64,000 nucleotides of DNA from Rhodoblastus sp963710275. Lineage in GTDB: Bacteria; Pseudomonadota; Alphaproteobacteria; Rhizobiales; Beijerinckiaceae. The stretch is from assembly GCA_963710275.1 (NCBI GenBank), contig CAVPZS010000008.1, positions 372,001 through 436,000 of the forward strand, written 5' to 3'. The notes below the pieces were generated by a model. The model made no database searches. It was not told where the DNA came from and was given only the letters and a program-made list of their open reading frames with translations. This document shows positions 27,591-38,375 of the stretch, piece by piece. Numbering within the stretch: the stretch's first letter is position 1; the number at the start of each line of letters is the position of its first letter. The position numbers and the translations under genes were made by a program.

Positions 27591-27723
27591 CCGTTCTGTA
27601 GCCCGTTTGCAACACGCTCGCAGGAATAGGAGAAGCTTGAGCATCGGCTGCTAGGCCTGACGACCTTTCAGTGTAAAATCAGGCGCGAAAAGGTCTTTTG
27701 ATTCGTCCGCGCAGGAGCCTTCA

Positions 27724-28455
27724 ATGCGCAAATTGTTGTTTTGCACCTCTGTCTTGGCCATTTTGACGGGCCCGGCGTTTAGCGCCGATTTCCCCTCGGC
27801 CAAGTCGGATTATGCCAACCCCGCCCCCGTCTTCAGCTGGACCGGATTCTACGCCGGCGCGGACCTCGGCGGCTCGCAGGCCAACGCCGACTGGAGCGAC
27901 GCCTTTTACGGCGCCCTCGGCAACCATGCCACCGGCTTCGCCGGCGGCGGCCACATCGGCTACAACTATCAGATCAGCCAGTTCGTCCTCGGCGTCGAAG
28001 GCGATTTCCTCGGAACCGCCGCCTCGCACAGCGCCTATACCAGCGCCCTGGACCTGACCACCAAGGCGAGCATTGACTATCTCGGTTCGATCAACGCCCG
28101 GGTGGGCACGGCGGTCGACCGCACCCTGTTCTATGCGATCGGCGGTTTCGCCTTCACCGAGGGATCGAGCGCCTTTACCGCGGGCGCAAGCGGCTTCAGT
28201 GGGCCGCCGGGCGCTTCCGTGAGCTTTTCGCGCTCCTGGAGCGGCTTTGACGTCGGCCTCGGCTTCGAGTGGGCGTTCCTGCAGAACTGGAGCGCCCGCG
28301 TCGAATATCGCTATTACGACTTCAGCCACTGGAGCTACCCGGTGGAAAGCTGGGCGGGCAATGGCCGCATGACGCTCAACGACAGCACGTTCACCGTCGG
28401 CCTGAGCTACCTGTTCAGCACGCCGCTCTCGGCGCCGGTCGTCGCAAGATACTGA
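27724..28455 (+). CDS. Omp25/RopB-family outer membrane beta-barrel protein (copy 2)
   Basis: A 243-residue paralogue of the preceding gene, with signal peptide MRKLLFCTSVLAILTGPAFS and the same barrel landmarks in the same order (FSWTGFYAGADLGG, GGGHIGYNYQISQFVLGVEGD, RVEYRYYDFSHW, SYLFSTPLS). The similarity is high in strands and lower in loops, as expected after tandem duplication and surface-loop divergence. The ATG at 27724 follows GCAGGAGCCTTCA. It ends in its own terminator at 28477-28504, so the copies are separately transcribed. Confidence 0.92.
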   Translation: MRKLLFCTSVLAILTGPAFSADFPSAKSDYANPAPVFSWTGFYAGADLGGSQANADWSDAFYGALGNHATGFAGGGHIGYNYQISQFVLGVEGDFLGTAASHSAYTSALDLTTKASIDYLGSINARVGTAVDRTLFYAIGGFAFTEGSSAFTAGASGFSGPPGASVSFSRSWSGFDVGLGFEWAFLQNWSARVEYRYYDFSHWSYPVESWAGNGRMTLNDSTFTVGLSYLFSTPLSAPVVARY

Positions 28456-28476
28456 TTTTTCGTTCAGGCGGAGCGC

Positions 28477-28504
28477 AAACCCGGCCCTCGCGGCCGGGTT
28501 TTTC
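28477..28504 (+). terminator. intrinsic terminator of porin copy 2
   Basis: AAACCCGGCC-CTC-GCGGCCGGGTTTTT, the same design as the terminator of copy 1, 21 bp after the stop. Confidence 0.9.
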
Positions 28505-28510
28505 GTTGGC

Positions 28511-29240
28511 TCAGGCGTCTTCCGCCGGCGCCGCAGCCGCGTCTCCGGCGCGAAATCCCGTCGCCATCACATAGAGTTCGGCGGAATCGGCGCGGCTCGC
28601 CTGCGGCTTGATGTGGCGCACCACGGCGTAATCGCGTTTCAGCCGCTTCACCAGGTCGCCGGTCTCGCCGCCCTGGAACAGCTTGCACAGGAAATAGCCG
28701 CCGGGCTTCAGCACTTCGCCGGCGAAATCGACGGCGAGTTCGGCCAGATGGACGATGCGCAAATGGTCGGTCTGCTTGTGGCCGGTGGTGTTGGCGGCCA
28801 TGTCGGACAGCACGCCGTCGGCCTTGCCGCCGAGCATGGCCTTCAGCCTGTCGGCGGCGTCTTCGGCGAGAAAATCCAACACCGCGAAATCGACGCCGGC
28901 GATCGGCTCGATTTCCAGCAGGTCGACGCCGACGACCTTGCCGCCGCCATGGGCCGAACGAACCTTTTTCGCCGCCACCTGCGCCCAGCCGCCCGGCGCG
29001 GCGCCGAGATCGACGATTTTTTGCCCCGGCTGCAACATTTGATATTTTTCGTCGATTTCCAGCAGCTTGAACGCTGCGCGCGAGCGCCAGCCCTCGCGTT
29101 TCGCCTTGGCGACATAGGGATCGTTCAACTGGCGCTGGAGCCAGAGCGTCGAGGACAACGTGCGCTTTCGCGCGGTCTTCACGCGAGTCTTCGAGACCTC
29201 GACCGCCCTCGCCGCCCGATCCGCCTGCCGGTTTCTTCAA
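28511..29240 (-). CDS. rlmE: 23S rRNA (uridine-2'-O)-methyltransferase
   Basis: RlmE (FtsJ/RrmJ) methylates U2552 of 23S rRNA during late 50S assembly. The core is intact: LSSTLWLQRQLNDPYVAKAK, SRAAFKLLEIDEKY, the SAM motif VDLGAAPGGWAQVA, the acidic motif GVDLLEIEP, DGVLSDMAANTTGH with catalytic Asp, and FLCKLFQGGE with catalytic Lys. Its in-frame start is the GTG at 29182 (VKTARKRT), giving 223 residues. A Gly-rich leader KKPAGGSGGEGG from the TTG at 29240 joins it if one extra base near 29185 is removed, matching the longer N-terminus of relatives. It follows ppx on the same strand, a pairing common in Rhizobiales. Confidence 0.9.
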
Positions 29241-29303
29241 TTTCCATCGCCTCTAAAGCTGCACAACCCCTTCCCTAGCCGGAAAAGCGGCGTTTGAACA
29301 GGT

Positions 29304-30407
29304 TCAGAAGGAGAACGACCGGTCGGCGCGCATCAGTTCGAGCAGCATGCCTTCGCGCAGGCCGCGGTCGGCGATGCGGATCCGCTCGGAAGGAAAGCTG
29401 CGGCGAATGCCTTCGAGAATGGCGCAGCCGGCCAGCACCAGGTCGGCGCGGTCGGGACCGATGCAGGTGTTCTGCGAACGCTCGGCATAGGACATGCGGC
29501 GCAGCCGGTTCATCACCGCGTCGATTTCGGAATGCGACATCCACAGCCCGTCGACCCGGCGGCGGTCATAGCGCGGCAGGTTCAGGTGGACGCCGGCGAG
29601 CGTCGTCACCGTGCCCGAAGTGCCGAGCAGGTGGAAGCGATGGCATCTCTCCTCCTGCGCGGCGCTGGCGATGAAGTGCTGCAGTTCCGAGACGACCAGG
29701 TCGGTCATGGCGTTGAACTGCGCCAGGGAGACTTCGGCGCCGCCGAAGCGCTCGGCCAGGGTGACGACCCCGAGTTGCAGAGAGGTCCAGTGCCGGACGC
29801 GCTCGGCCGCGTCCTTGCCGGCGCCGAGCCAGACGATTTCCGACGAGCCGCCGCCGATGTCGAACAGCACCACGCTTTTCGCCGCCGAATCGGCCAGGGC
29901 CGAGCATCCCGCGGCGGCGAGGCGCGCTTCGGTCTCGCGGCCGATGATTTCAAGCTCGAGGCCGGTCTCCTCGCGCGCCCGCTCGATGAATTCCTGACCG
30001 TTCTGCGCCGCGCGGCAAGCTTCCGTGGCGATGAGCCGCGCCCGCGAGACGCCGCGAACGGTCATCTTGTCGCGGCAGACCGCCAAGGCGTCGAGCGTGC
30101 GCCGAATCGCCGCCTCGCTGAGCTGTCCACTCTGGCTCAGGCCCTCGCCGAGGCGAACGATCCGGGAGAAAGCGTCGATGATGCGGAAGCTTTCGCCGCC
30201 GCCGTGATCAGGATCTCGAATTGGCCGGGCGACGAGCAGGCGGCAGTTATTGGTGCCAAGATCGAGCGCGGCATAGGTCGCGGGAACGCGGGACGCGAAC
30301 GGACGCCCGTCAGCGTCACACCGTTGCAGGCGCGCCGCAACGTTGTCGCCGACCGAGCGTTCTGCTCCTGTCGCGTTCAAAGACCGCAAATTCCACTCCC
30401 CGCGCAC
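29304..30407 (-). CDS. Ppx/GppA family phosphatase (exopolyphosphatase or pppGpp phosphohydrolase)
   Basis: A 367-residue single-lobe Ppx/GppA enzyme of the ASKHA fold. Seen are ATYAALDLGTNNCRLLVA (phosphate 1), SRIVRLGEGL, ATEACRAAQNG, a catalytic-region GRETEARLAAAG, VVLFDIGGGSSE (phosphate 2), and LLGTSGTVTTLAG. There is no C-terminal HD domain, as in the short alphaproteobacterial form. The GTG at 30407 is the only start that leaves a long leader; no nearer ATG precedes the core. Which substrate dominates cannot be told from sequence. It is upstream of rlmE. Confidence 0.9.
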   Translation of the reverse strand: MRGEWNLRSLNATGAERSVGDNVAARLQRCDADGRPFASRVPATYAALDLGTNNCRLLVARPIRDPDHGGGESFRIIDAFSRIVRLGEGLSQSGQLSEAAIRRTLDALAVCRDKMTVRGVSRARLIATEACRAAQNGQEFIERAREETGLELEIIGRETEARLAAAGCSALADSAAKSVVLFDIGGGSSEIVWLGAGKDAAERVRHWTSLQLGVVTLAERFGGAEVSLAQFNAMTDLVVSELQHFIASAAQEERCHRFHLLGTSGTVTTLAGVHLNLPRYDRRRVDGLWMSHSEIDAVMNRLRRMSYAERSQNTCIGPDRADLVLAGCAILEGIRRSFPSERIRIADRGLREGMLLELMRADRSFSF

Positions 30408-30572
30408 GAAGGCGTCTGTTCTTCAGTGGGCCAGCATAAAGCCGGGGGGCGATGGCCGACAAGGCTTTTGTGCCTAGGGACTTTGACGGATAAGGTTTGG
30501 ATCGGCCGAAAGGGGGTTGCGCTTCGCGCCCGTCTTGGCTATGTCACACCCACTTCCGGCGCCTAGGCACGG

Positions 30573-30647
30573 TGGGGGATAGTTCAACGGTAGAACAGCG
30601 GACTTCTGACTCCGTTAATCTTGGTTCGAATCCAGGTCTCCCAGCCA
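30573..30647 (+). tRNA. tRNA-Gln (CTG) with an 8-nt anticodon loop as read
   Basis: The acceptor stem TGGGGGA pairs with TCTCCCA (one G-T), the D arm is GTTC/GAAC, the T arm is CTTGG-TTCGAAT-CCAGG, and the 3' end is encoded as GCCA. The anticodon stem GCGGA/TCCGT encloses CTTCTGAC, which is one base longer than the normal 7-nt loop CTCTGAC of tRNA-Gln(CTG). I read the extra T as a sequencing insertion, in line with the rest of the window. There is no second copy and no integration signature beside it. Confidence 0.88.
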
Positions 30648-30911
30648 ACAACATCAAGCACTTGAATATCAGGCAAGACGCTATCGCCGGATCGGATCAG
30701 ATTTGGCGAGACAACATAGCCTTGCGCTTTACCGGGGCGAGGGACCAAGCGCCTCCGGCGCGCCCCCGGGGCCATCGCCCCGCGCGCAGCCTTCTTACGC
30801 TGGCGACACAAATATGTCATCGCAACGAAAACATGATGGGCTAGCGACCGCTGGCAGTCTAATAAATCCGCGTGCGGCCCGCTGTCCCGCGCAGTTCTGA
30901 ACAGGTCGCCG

Positions 30912-31829
30912 ATGTCCCTATCCCGCAAAATCGCTTTCGGCAGCCTGATCGTCAGCATCATCGTGCTGGTCATCAAAGGCCTCGCGTGGCGAGTGACCGG
31001 AAGCGTCGCCCTGTTCTCCGACGCGCTGGAAAGCGTCATCAACGTGGCGACAGCCGTTGTCGCGATCATGGCCATTGGTTTCGCGGCGCAGCCTGCCGAC
31101 GAGAAGCATCCCTATGGACACCACAAGGCCGAATACCTGTCCGCGATTCTCGTCGGCGTCCTGATCGTCGTGGCCGGCAGCGCCATTCTTCGTGAGGCCT
31201 ACGAAGGTTTCCTCAAACCCAGGCCAATTGACGCGCCGATCCTGGGTCTGGCGATCAGCAGCGTCGCCACGGTGATGAACGCGGTCTGGAGCGCCGTGCT
31301 GATCCGCCAGGGGCGGCGTAACCGCTCGCCGGCGCTGGTTTCCGACGGCAGGCATTTACTGGCGGACGTCGTGACATCGGCGGGCGTCGTTGTCGGCGTC
31401 GGCCTCGTGGTGATCACGGGGATCGAGGTCCTCGACTCGCCTATTGCCGCCCTTGTCGCCGTCCACGTTCTCTGGAGCGGATGGGAGGTCATCCAGGAAA
31501 ACTCCGGCGGCCTGCTCGACGAGGCCGCGCCGGAAGAGGAGATCGCGCGCATCGACGCCGTGATTGCGGCGAACTCCCACGATGCGATCGAAGTTCACGA
31601 CGTCAGGACCCGACTGGCCGGCCGCGCAACCTTCATCGAGTTCCATCTCGTCGTTCCCGGTGTGATGACCGTCCAGCGGTCGCACGAAATTTGCGACCGC
31701 CTGGAGGCGGCGCTGAAGGATGCCTTGGACGAGGCCATCGTGACCATCCACGTCGAACCGGACGACATGGCTGAACATGGCGACGTCGAAACAGCGCCCG
31801 GGCTACATGAATTGCAACGAAAAGCATGA
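30912..31829 (+). CDS. cation diffusion facilitator (CDF) metal transporter
   Basis: A 305-residue inner-membrane divalent-cation/proton antiporter. It has six predicted helices, the TM2 metal motif SDALESVIN, the HPYGHHKAEYLSA signature, the TM5 motif SDGRHLLADVVTS, and a C-terminal cytoplasmic metallochaperone-like domain (HDVRTRLAGRATFIEFHLVV). The TM2/TM5 pair here reads SDALE and HLLAD, so the A-site ligands are D, (A)LE and H, D; this fits Zn/Fe-type rather than Mn-type members, but the metal is an inference. The ATG at 30912 follows AACAGGTCGCCG. Confidence 0.9.
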   Translation: MSLSRKIAFGSLIVSIIVLVIKGLAWRVTGSVALFSDALESVINVATAVVAIMAIGFAAQPADEKHPYGHHKAEYLSAILVGVLIVVAGSAILREAYEGFLKPRPIDAPILGLAISSVATVMNAVWSAVLIRQGRRNRSPALVSDGRHLLADVVTSAGVVVGVGLVVITGIEVLDSPIAALVAVHVLWSGWEVIQENSGGLLDEAAPEEEIARIDAVIAANSHDAIEVHDVRTRLAGRATFIEFHLVVPGVMTVQRSHEICDRLEAALKDALDEAIVTIHVEPDDMAEHGDVETAPGLHELQRKA

Positions 31830-31888
31830 GATGATCGACGCCGGCTGAGCATCTCGGCCCGATGTCGCCAAGGCTGGGAAGAAGCGCC

Positions 31889-33113
31889 ATGAGTTCGAGC
31901 CCAATTCTTTTCGGCCCAATCGCGCAGAATTCCACGCGGGATATGGGCGCTGGGCTTCGTGTCCCTGCTGATGGATGTTTCTTCGGAAATGATCCACGCC
32001 CTGTTGCCGGTCTATCTGGTGACCGTCCTCGGCGCCTCGATGGCCGATGTCGGCCTCATCGAAGGGATCGCCGAGGCGACGGCGGCGATCACCAAGATCT
32101 TTTCCGGCGCGATCTCGGACTGGTTGGGCATGCGCAAGCTGCTCGCCGTGCTGGGCTATGGCCTTGCCGCCTTGACCAAGCCGATCTTTCCGCTGGCGTC
32201 GTCGCTCGGCTGGGTGGTCGCGGCGCGCTTCATCGACCGCCTCGGCAAGGGCGTTCGCGGCGCGCCGCGCGATGCGCTGATCGCCGATCTCTCGCCGCCG
32301 GAATTGCGCGGCGCGAGCTTCGGCCTGCGGCAGTCGCTGGACACTGTCGGCGCCTTCATCGGCCCCCTGATCGCCATCGGCCTCATGGCTGTCACGGCGA
32401 ACGCCTTTCGCACGGTGTTCTGGGTCGCCGTACTCCCGGCCTTTCTCGCTGTCGCTCTCCTCGTCACCGCCGTGCAGGAGCCCGAGCGTCCCCAGGCCTC
32501 GCGCAGGGTCGGGTTTCCGCTCAGCCTGCCTGAACTGCGGCGGCTCGGCTCCGCCTATTGGCTGGTGACCGGCGCCGCGACCCTGTTCACCCTGGCGCGC
32601 TTCAGCGAGGCCTTCCTGATCCTGCGGGCGCAGGCGGCCGGCCTTCCTGTCGCGCTCGCGCCGCTGGTGCTGGTGGTAATGAACCTGGTCTACGCGCTCG
32701 CCGCCTATCCGGCAGGAATCCTGTCCGACCGGCTCAATCGCATTTCCGTGTTGATGCTCGGCTTCGGCCTGCTGATCCTCGGCGATTTCGTCCTGGCGCT
32801 GAGCGGCGGCCTGGTGGGCATAGCCTCGGGCATCGCGCTCTGGGGCCTGCATATGGGGTTCACCCAGGGGCTGCTGGCGACGCTGGTCGCCGATACGACG
32901 CCGCCGGACTTGCGCGGCACGGCATTTGGCGTGTTCAACTTGCTCGGCGGCCTGGCGCTGCTCGCGGCAAGCGTCGTCGCAGGCGCGCTGTGGGACCATT
33001 TCGGCCCGCAAGTGACTTTTTTCGTCGGCGCCGGCGTCACGACCCTGTCCCTGCTGGGTCTCGCCGCCATCCGCTGGCGCGCGCCGAACCTCGGCGCGAC
33101 GCAAAAAGCCTAA
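31889..33113 (+). CDS. MFS transporter (one frame break near the N-terminus)
   Basis: A 12-helix transporter. The N-terminal part from ATG 31889 (SSSPILFGPIAQNSTRD) joins the main frame at about 31945 to give ALGFVSLLMDVSSEMIHALL, a start typical of the MFS group with the motif DRLGKGVRGAPRDALIAD and GASFGLRQSLDTVGAFIGPL in TM4-5. The relatives that share this motif pattern are often annotated as permeases of unknown substrate. If the upstream part is ignored, translation could start at 31959. The stop codon interlocks with that of the convergent MFS gene (CTAA at 33110-33113). Confidence 0.85.
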
Positions 33114-34385
33114 ACTCCAAACCTGGCGGAAGGCGTCCGCTTCGTCTCAGCCGCCGATGGTTCGCCGGTTTCCGGCATCCAGACGAAAAACACGCCCAAC
33201 GCCAGCAGCGCCACCGCGCCCAGCGCCAGGAAAGTCACGCTATAGCCGAAATGGTCGACGATTTCACCCGCGACCCATCCGCTCACCGAGGCGCCGATCC
33301 CCTGCGCCGTGGCGATGGCGCCCAGGGCAAGGTTATAGCGGCCGGTCCCGCGCATGATGTCGGCGACGACCAGCGGCGCCAAGGCGCCGTAAACGCCGGC
33401 GCCGACGCCGTCGAGCAATTGGACGCCGATCAGCCACCAGCTGTTGTCCGACAGGGTGTAAAACGCCGCACGCAAGGGCAGGACCGCGAAACCGGCCAGA
33501 AAAAGCGGCTTGCGGCCCCAGGCGTCAGCCTTGCGCCCGACGAGGATGGCGATCGGCAGCATCACCAGTTGCGCGGCGATGATGCAGGCCGACATCATTG
33601 CCGTCGCCGCGTCCGGATGCCTTGCGGCGAGCTTTTGCCCCACCAGCGGCAGCATGGGCGCGTTGGCGAAGTGGAACAGGGTGATGCAAAGACCGAATAT
33701 GAAGAGCGGCGCCGACTTGAACAGGACGCCGAGGCCGCGCGGCTCGCCTTCCTGTCGCCGCGTCCCTCTCCGCGTCCATATCGCGCGCCCGGTCGTGATC
33801 GATTGAGCCTGCCGGGATCGACAGGACGGCGAGACCCGCCAGCAGCGCGAAGGCCGGAACCAGCAGGAAGACGGCGCGCTGCGAGAACAGCGAACCGATG
33901 GCCGCCGCCGACAAGGCGATGCCGACATTGCCGGCGTGATCGAACGCCGAATTGCGGCCCATCCTTCGCGCCAGCTCCCGGCGCGCGTAAAGTCCGAGGG
34001 TCAGGGCGGCGATGGCCGGGGCGAAGACGTCGCCGACCGTGGTGATCGCGCCGTTGGCGATCATGACCGGCCAGAAGGTCGGCGCGGCGAAGATGACGGC
34101 GGCGCCGAGGGCCAGCACGACGAGCGCAGCAATCACGACGGCCCGTTTGGCGCGGGTTTCGTCGATCAGCGCGCCGATCGGCGTCTGCGCGGCAATGCCG
34201 AGCAAACCGCCGAACATGGTCACGAGGCCGACATCCGCCTGGCTCCAGTGTTCGCGGGTGACGAGAAATACGTTCAGATAAGGCCCGAGAGCGCCGCGCA
34301 CGTCGGCGAGCAGGAAGTTGACCGCATCGAGCGACGCCGGGTGGAAATTGCGCGCAGTCGGCTTTGCGGCGGGCGTCGCGTGCAT
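33110..34385 (-). CDS. MFS transporter (one frame break)
   Basis: About 425 residues and 12 predicted helices once the two frames are joined at about 33757. The N-terminal half (NFLLADVRGALGPYLNVFLV, AAQTPIGALIDETRAKRAVV with motif A, RRMGRNSAFDHAGN) and the C-terminal half (APLFIFGLCITLFHFANAPM, GRKADAWGRKPLFLAG, LDGVGAGVYGALAPLVVAD) match MFS permeases found in methylotrophs and rhizobia that are usually left unassigned. The start is the ATG at 34385. It lies 120 bp downstream of ureG on the same strand, so read-through from the urease operon is possible. Confidence 0.85.
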
Positions 34386-34505
34386 TCCTGTCACCTCCGC
34401 AAAACGGTCGAACAACGTGAAACGGGCTGACGCCAAAATCGTTCGCAGTCGCCAAGCGCAGCCGCGAAGACTGCCGCCAGTCCGGTCGTCGTGTTCAAGA
34501 CGTCG

Positions 34506-35138
34506 TCAGACGAGTCCGCCGCGGGTTCTGATAAAAGCCTCGATGCGATCCAGGCCTTCCCCGGTTTTCATGTTGGTGAGGACGAAGGGGCGGTCGCCGC
34601 GCATGCGCTTCGCGTCGGTTTCCATCACCGCCAGCGAGGCGCCGACATGGGGCGCGAGATCGATCTTGTTGATCACCAGCAGGTCCGAGCGGGTGATGCC
34701 CGGGCCGCCCTTGCGAGGAATCTTCTCGCCGCCGGAAACGTCGATCACGTAAATGGTGAGGTCGGCCAGCTCCGGCGAAAAGGTCGCCGCCAGATTGTCG
34801 CCGCCAAATTCGATCAGGATCAGATCGAGCTTGGGAAACCGGCTGCGCATGGTCTCGATGGCGGCGAGATTGATCGAGGCGTCCTCGCGGATCGCGGTAT
34901 GTGGACAGCCGCCGGTCTCGACGCCGTAAATGCGCTCCGGCGGCAAGGCGCCCGCCTCGGTCAGGATGCGCTGGTCCTCCTTCGTGAAAATATCATTGGT
35001 GATCGCGGCGATCTCGAATTTTTCGCGCAAACCCTTGCACAGCTTTTCCATCAGGGCCGTCTTGCCGGAGCCGACCGGGCCGCCGATGCCGACGCGCAAA
35101 GGCCCATGCGAAGAGCGACCGTGCGAGGATTGAGACAT
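34506..35138 (-). CDS. ureG: urease accessory GTPase UreG
   Basis: UreG hydrolyses GTP to drive nickel delivery to apo-urease. The 210-residue protein has the P-loop GIGGPVGSGKTALMEKL, the metal-binding CPH motif in GVETGGCPHTAIRED, the switch region NLAATFSPELADL, and the guanine-specificity motif NKID. The N-terminus has a short Ser/His-rich run (SQSSHGRSSHG). Last gene of the ureD-ureG block, 11 bp after ureF. Intact. Confidence 0.97.
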   Translation of the reverse strand: MSQSSHGRSSHGPLRVGIGGPVGSGKTALMEKLCKGLREKFEIAAITNDIFTKEDQRILTEAGALPPERIYGVETGGCPHTAIREDASINLAAIETMRSRFPKLDLILIEFGGDNLAATFSPELADLTIYVIDVSGGEKIPRKGGPGITRSDLLVINKIDLAPHVGASLAVMETDAKRMRGDRPFVLTNMKTGEGLDRIEAFIRTRGGLV

Positions 35139-35149
35139 CTGGTTTTCCT

Positions 35150-35830
35150 TCAGGAGCGGAACAGCCGGCTATATTGGGTTTCGTGACGCATGGAGGCGAT
35201 GTCGGAGTGAACGGCGCAGCCGCCGAGATCGTCAAGCGTCGCCCGCGCCGCAAAGCGCCCGACAGCGGAAACTTCCGGCAACAGCGCGGCGGTGATCTTC
35301 TGCGCGTCGGTCTGGCCGATCGGCCCCAGTCGCACGGCGGCGGAAACCAGATTGGCGACAAAGGCCAGGGCGAAGGCTTCACAGCTTGCCTGCAACGGCG
35401 CGCCATGGCCGGCGGCGACCGCTCCCACCGCGACCGGATAGGCGGTTTCGGCCGCAAAAAAATCCAGCGCGGCGCAGGGCCATGCGGCGCGCGCGGCGAT
35501 GACGAAAGCCGCGCCCTGGGTCGCCGTCTCCAGCCGCCGCTCGGCCGAAGGCGACAGCGCCAACGCCAATTCGTTGACGTTTTCCAGGCGTTCGCGGTCG
35601 AGCGCCCTGGCGGCGTGGTATGCCTCGGCCAGCAGCACACAGTCCGAGCGTATCGCGCCGAACGCCAGCAAATCGGAAAGCCATATGCGCACATCCCCGG
35701 CATTTTTGACCGCGCCTGATTCGACCGCCCATTCCAGCCCGTGGCTATAGGCGAAGGCGCCGACCGGAAAGGCCGGCGACAGCCAGATCATCAGCGGCAA
35801 TTCCGGAAATTCGGCCCCGCCCTCGCTCAT
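35150..35830 (-). CDS. ureF: urease accessory protein UreF
   Basis: UreF is the all-helical activator that gates nickel transfer from UreG to urease within the UreDFG complex. At 226 residues it has the conserved SPAFPVGAFAYSHGLEWAVE start, SWLs-like WLSDLLAFG, and the C-terminal RLGPIGQTDAQKI segment. The ATG at 35830 overlaps the ureE stop by 4 bp, indicating translational coupling. Intact. Confidence 0.95.
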   Translation of the reverse strand: MSEGGAEFPELPLMIWLSPAFPVGAFAYSHGLEWAVESGAVKNAGDVRIWLSDLLAFGAIRSDCVLLAEAYHAARALDRERLENVNELALALSPSAERRLETATQGAAFVIAARAAWPCAALDFFAAETAYPVAVGAVAAGHGAPLQASCEAFALAFVANLVSAAVRLGPIGQTDAQKITAALLPEVSAVGRFAARATLDDLGGCAVHSDIASMRHETQYSRLFRS

Positions 35831-36315
35831 GCGTGCGCGTGGCCGTGATGGTCATGGGTCGCCGCCGACGCGTAGGCGCCGCCTTCGGGGTCGAAAGGCG
35901 CCTCGATATGCGTGACCTTTGCGCCCAGGCCTCGGGCCATCTCCTCGATGACGTGGTCGCGGCGGATGCGCAGCTTTTGTCCGACGATCTGGGTCGGCAG
36001 ATGGCGGTTGCCGAGATGCCAGGCGAGGCGGATCAAGGCATGGGCGTCGGCGACGCGAAATTCCGCGAGCGGCTCGGGCGCGCCGAGCACTTCGACGATG
36101 CGCCCATCGTCGAGCAGCAGCGCCTCGCCGCCTCGCAAATGCACGGCGCGGGGCAGGTCAAGCAGGAAGGCGAGGCCGCGCGATCCCGTCAGCACGATGC
36201 GGCGGCGGTTGCGGTCGTCATAGTCGAGCACGACGCAGTCGGCGGCGCCGCGCCATTCTCCCCGCCGAAGAATCGTCTGCGCGCGCGCCAATTCCGCCCC
36301 TTCTGTCGTGGTCAC
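35827..36315 (-). CDS. ureE: urease accessory nickel metallochaperone UreE
   Basis: UreE is the dimeric nickel chaperone of urease maturation. The 162-residue product has the N-terminal peptide-binding domain (RIVLTGSRGLAFLLDLPRAV), the metallochaperone domain with YHLGNRHLP-like HLGNRHLPTQI and the conserved interface His, and a C-terminal His-rich tail HDHHGHAHA. I place the start at GTG 36315, which overlaps the stop of the upstream monooxygenase gene by 4 bp. The open frame continues upstream only as a shadow. Confidence 0.93.
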   Translation of the reverse strand: MTTTEGAELARAQTILRRGEWRGAADCVVLDYDDRNRRRIVLTGSRGLAFLLDLPRAVHLRGGEALLLDDGRIVEVLGAPEPLAEFRVADAHALIRLAWHLGNRHLPTQIVGQKLRIRRDHVIEEMARGLGAKVTHIEAPFDPEGGAYASAATHDHHGHAHA

Positions 36316-36611
36316 AGGTTTTCGACTTTTTCCGGCATGATGCATTCGACCTTGGGCCTGCCTGCGAGCACATCGCGCAATGCGGCGGCAAAGGTCTTCA
36401 TATGCGCGGACTTCACGTGAACGTCGAGATCGGCGCGTTCGCGCCATTGTTCGACGAAGACAAATTGCGTGGGGTCCTCGACCGAGGCATTGAGAAGATA
36501 GGAGATGCAGCCGGCTTCGGCGCGCGTCGCGGCGAGAACGGGCTTCGCGCTGTCGAGAAAGGCCGCGACCCTATCCGTTTTGACCTGCATATGCGCGACA
36601 ACATAGATCAT
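36312..36611 (-). CDS. antibiotic-biosynthesis-monooxygenase (ABM) domain protein
   Basis: A 99-residue single ABM domain of the ferredoxin-like dimeric alpha/beta-barrel fold (MIYVVAHMQVKTDRV, AEAGCISYLLNASVEDP, FVFVEQWRERADLDVHVKS). Such small proteins act as heme- or quinone-linked monooxygenases or have unknown roles; the sequence does not distinguish these. Its position inside the urease operon, between ureC (49 bp) and ureE (4-bp overlap), shows co-expression but no known urease function. The start is the ATG at 36611. Confidence 0.8.
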   Translation of the reverse strand: MIYVVAHMQVKTDRVAAFLDSAKPVLAATRAEAGCISYLLNASVEDPTQFVFVEQWRERADLDVHVKSAHMKTFAAALRDVLAGRPKVECIMPEKVENL

Positions 36612-36660
36612 GTGGTTTCCTTTTGGCGCCAAGACGAGCGCATGTTTTCTTCACCGAATG

Positions 36661-38374
<1,714 letters not shown>

Positions 38375-38375
38375 T

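Noticed and set aside
31803..33104. 433-codon minus-strand ORF, very rich in Arg, Gln and Ala.
   Set aside because: Shadow of the plus-strand MFS gene. Composition typical of antisense frames in high-GC DNA.
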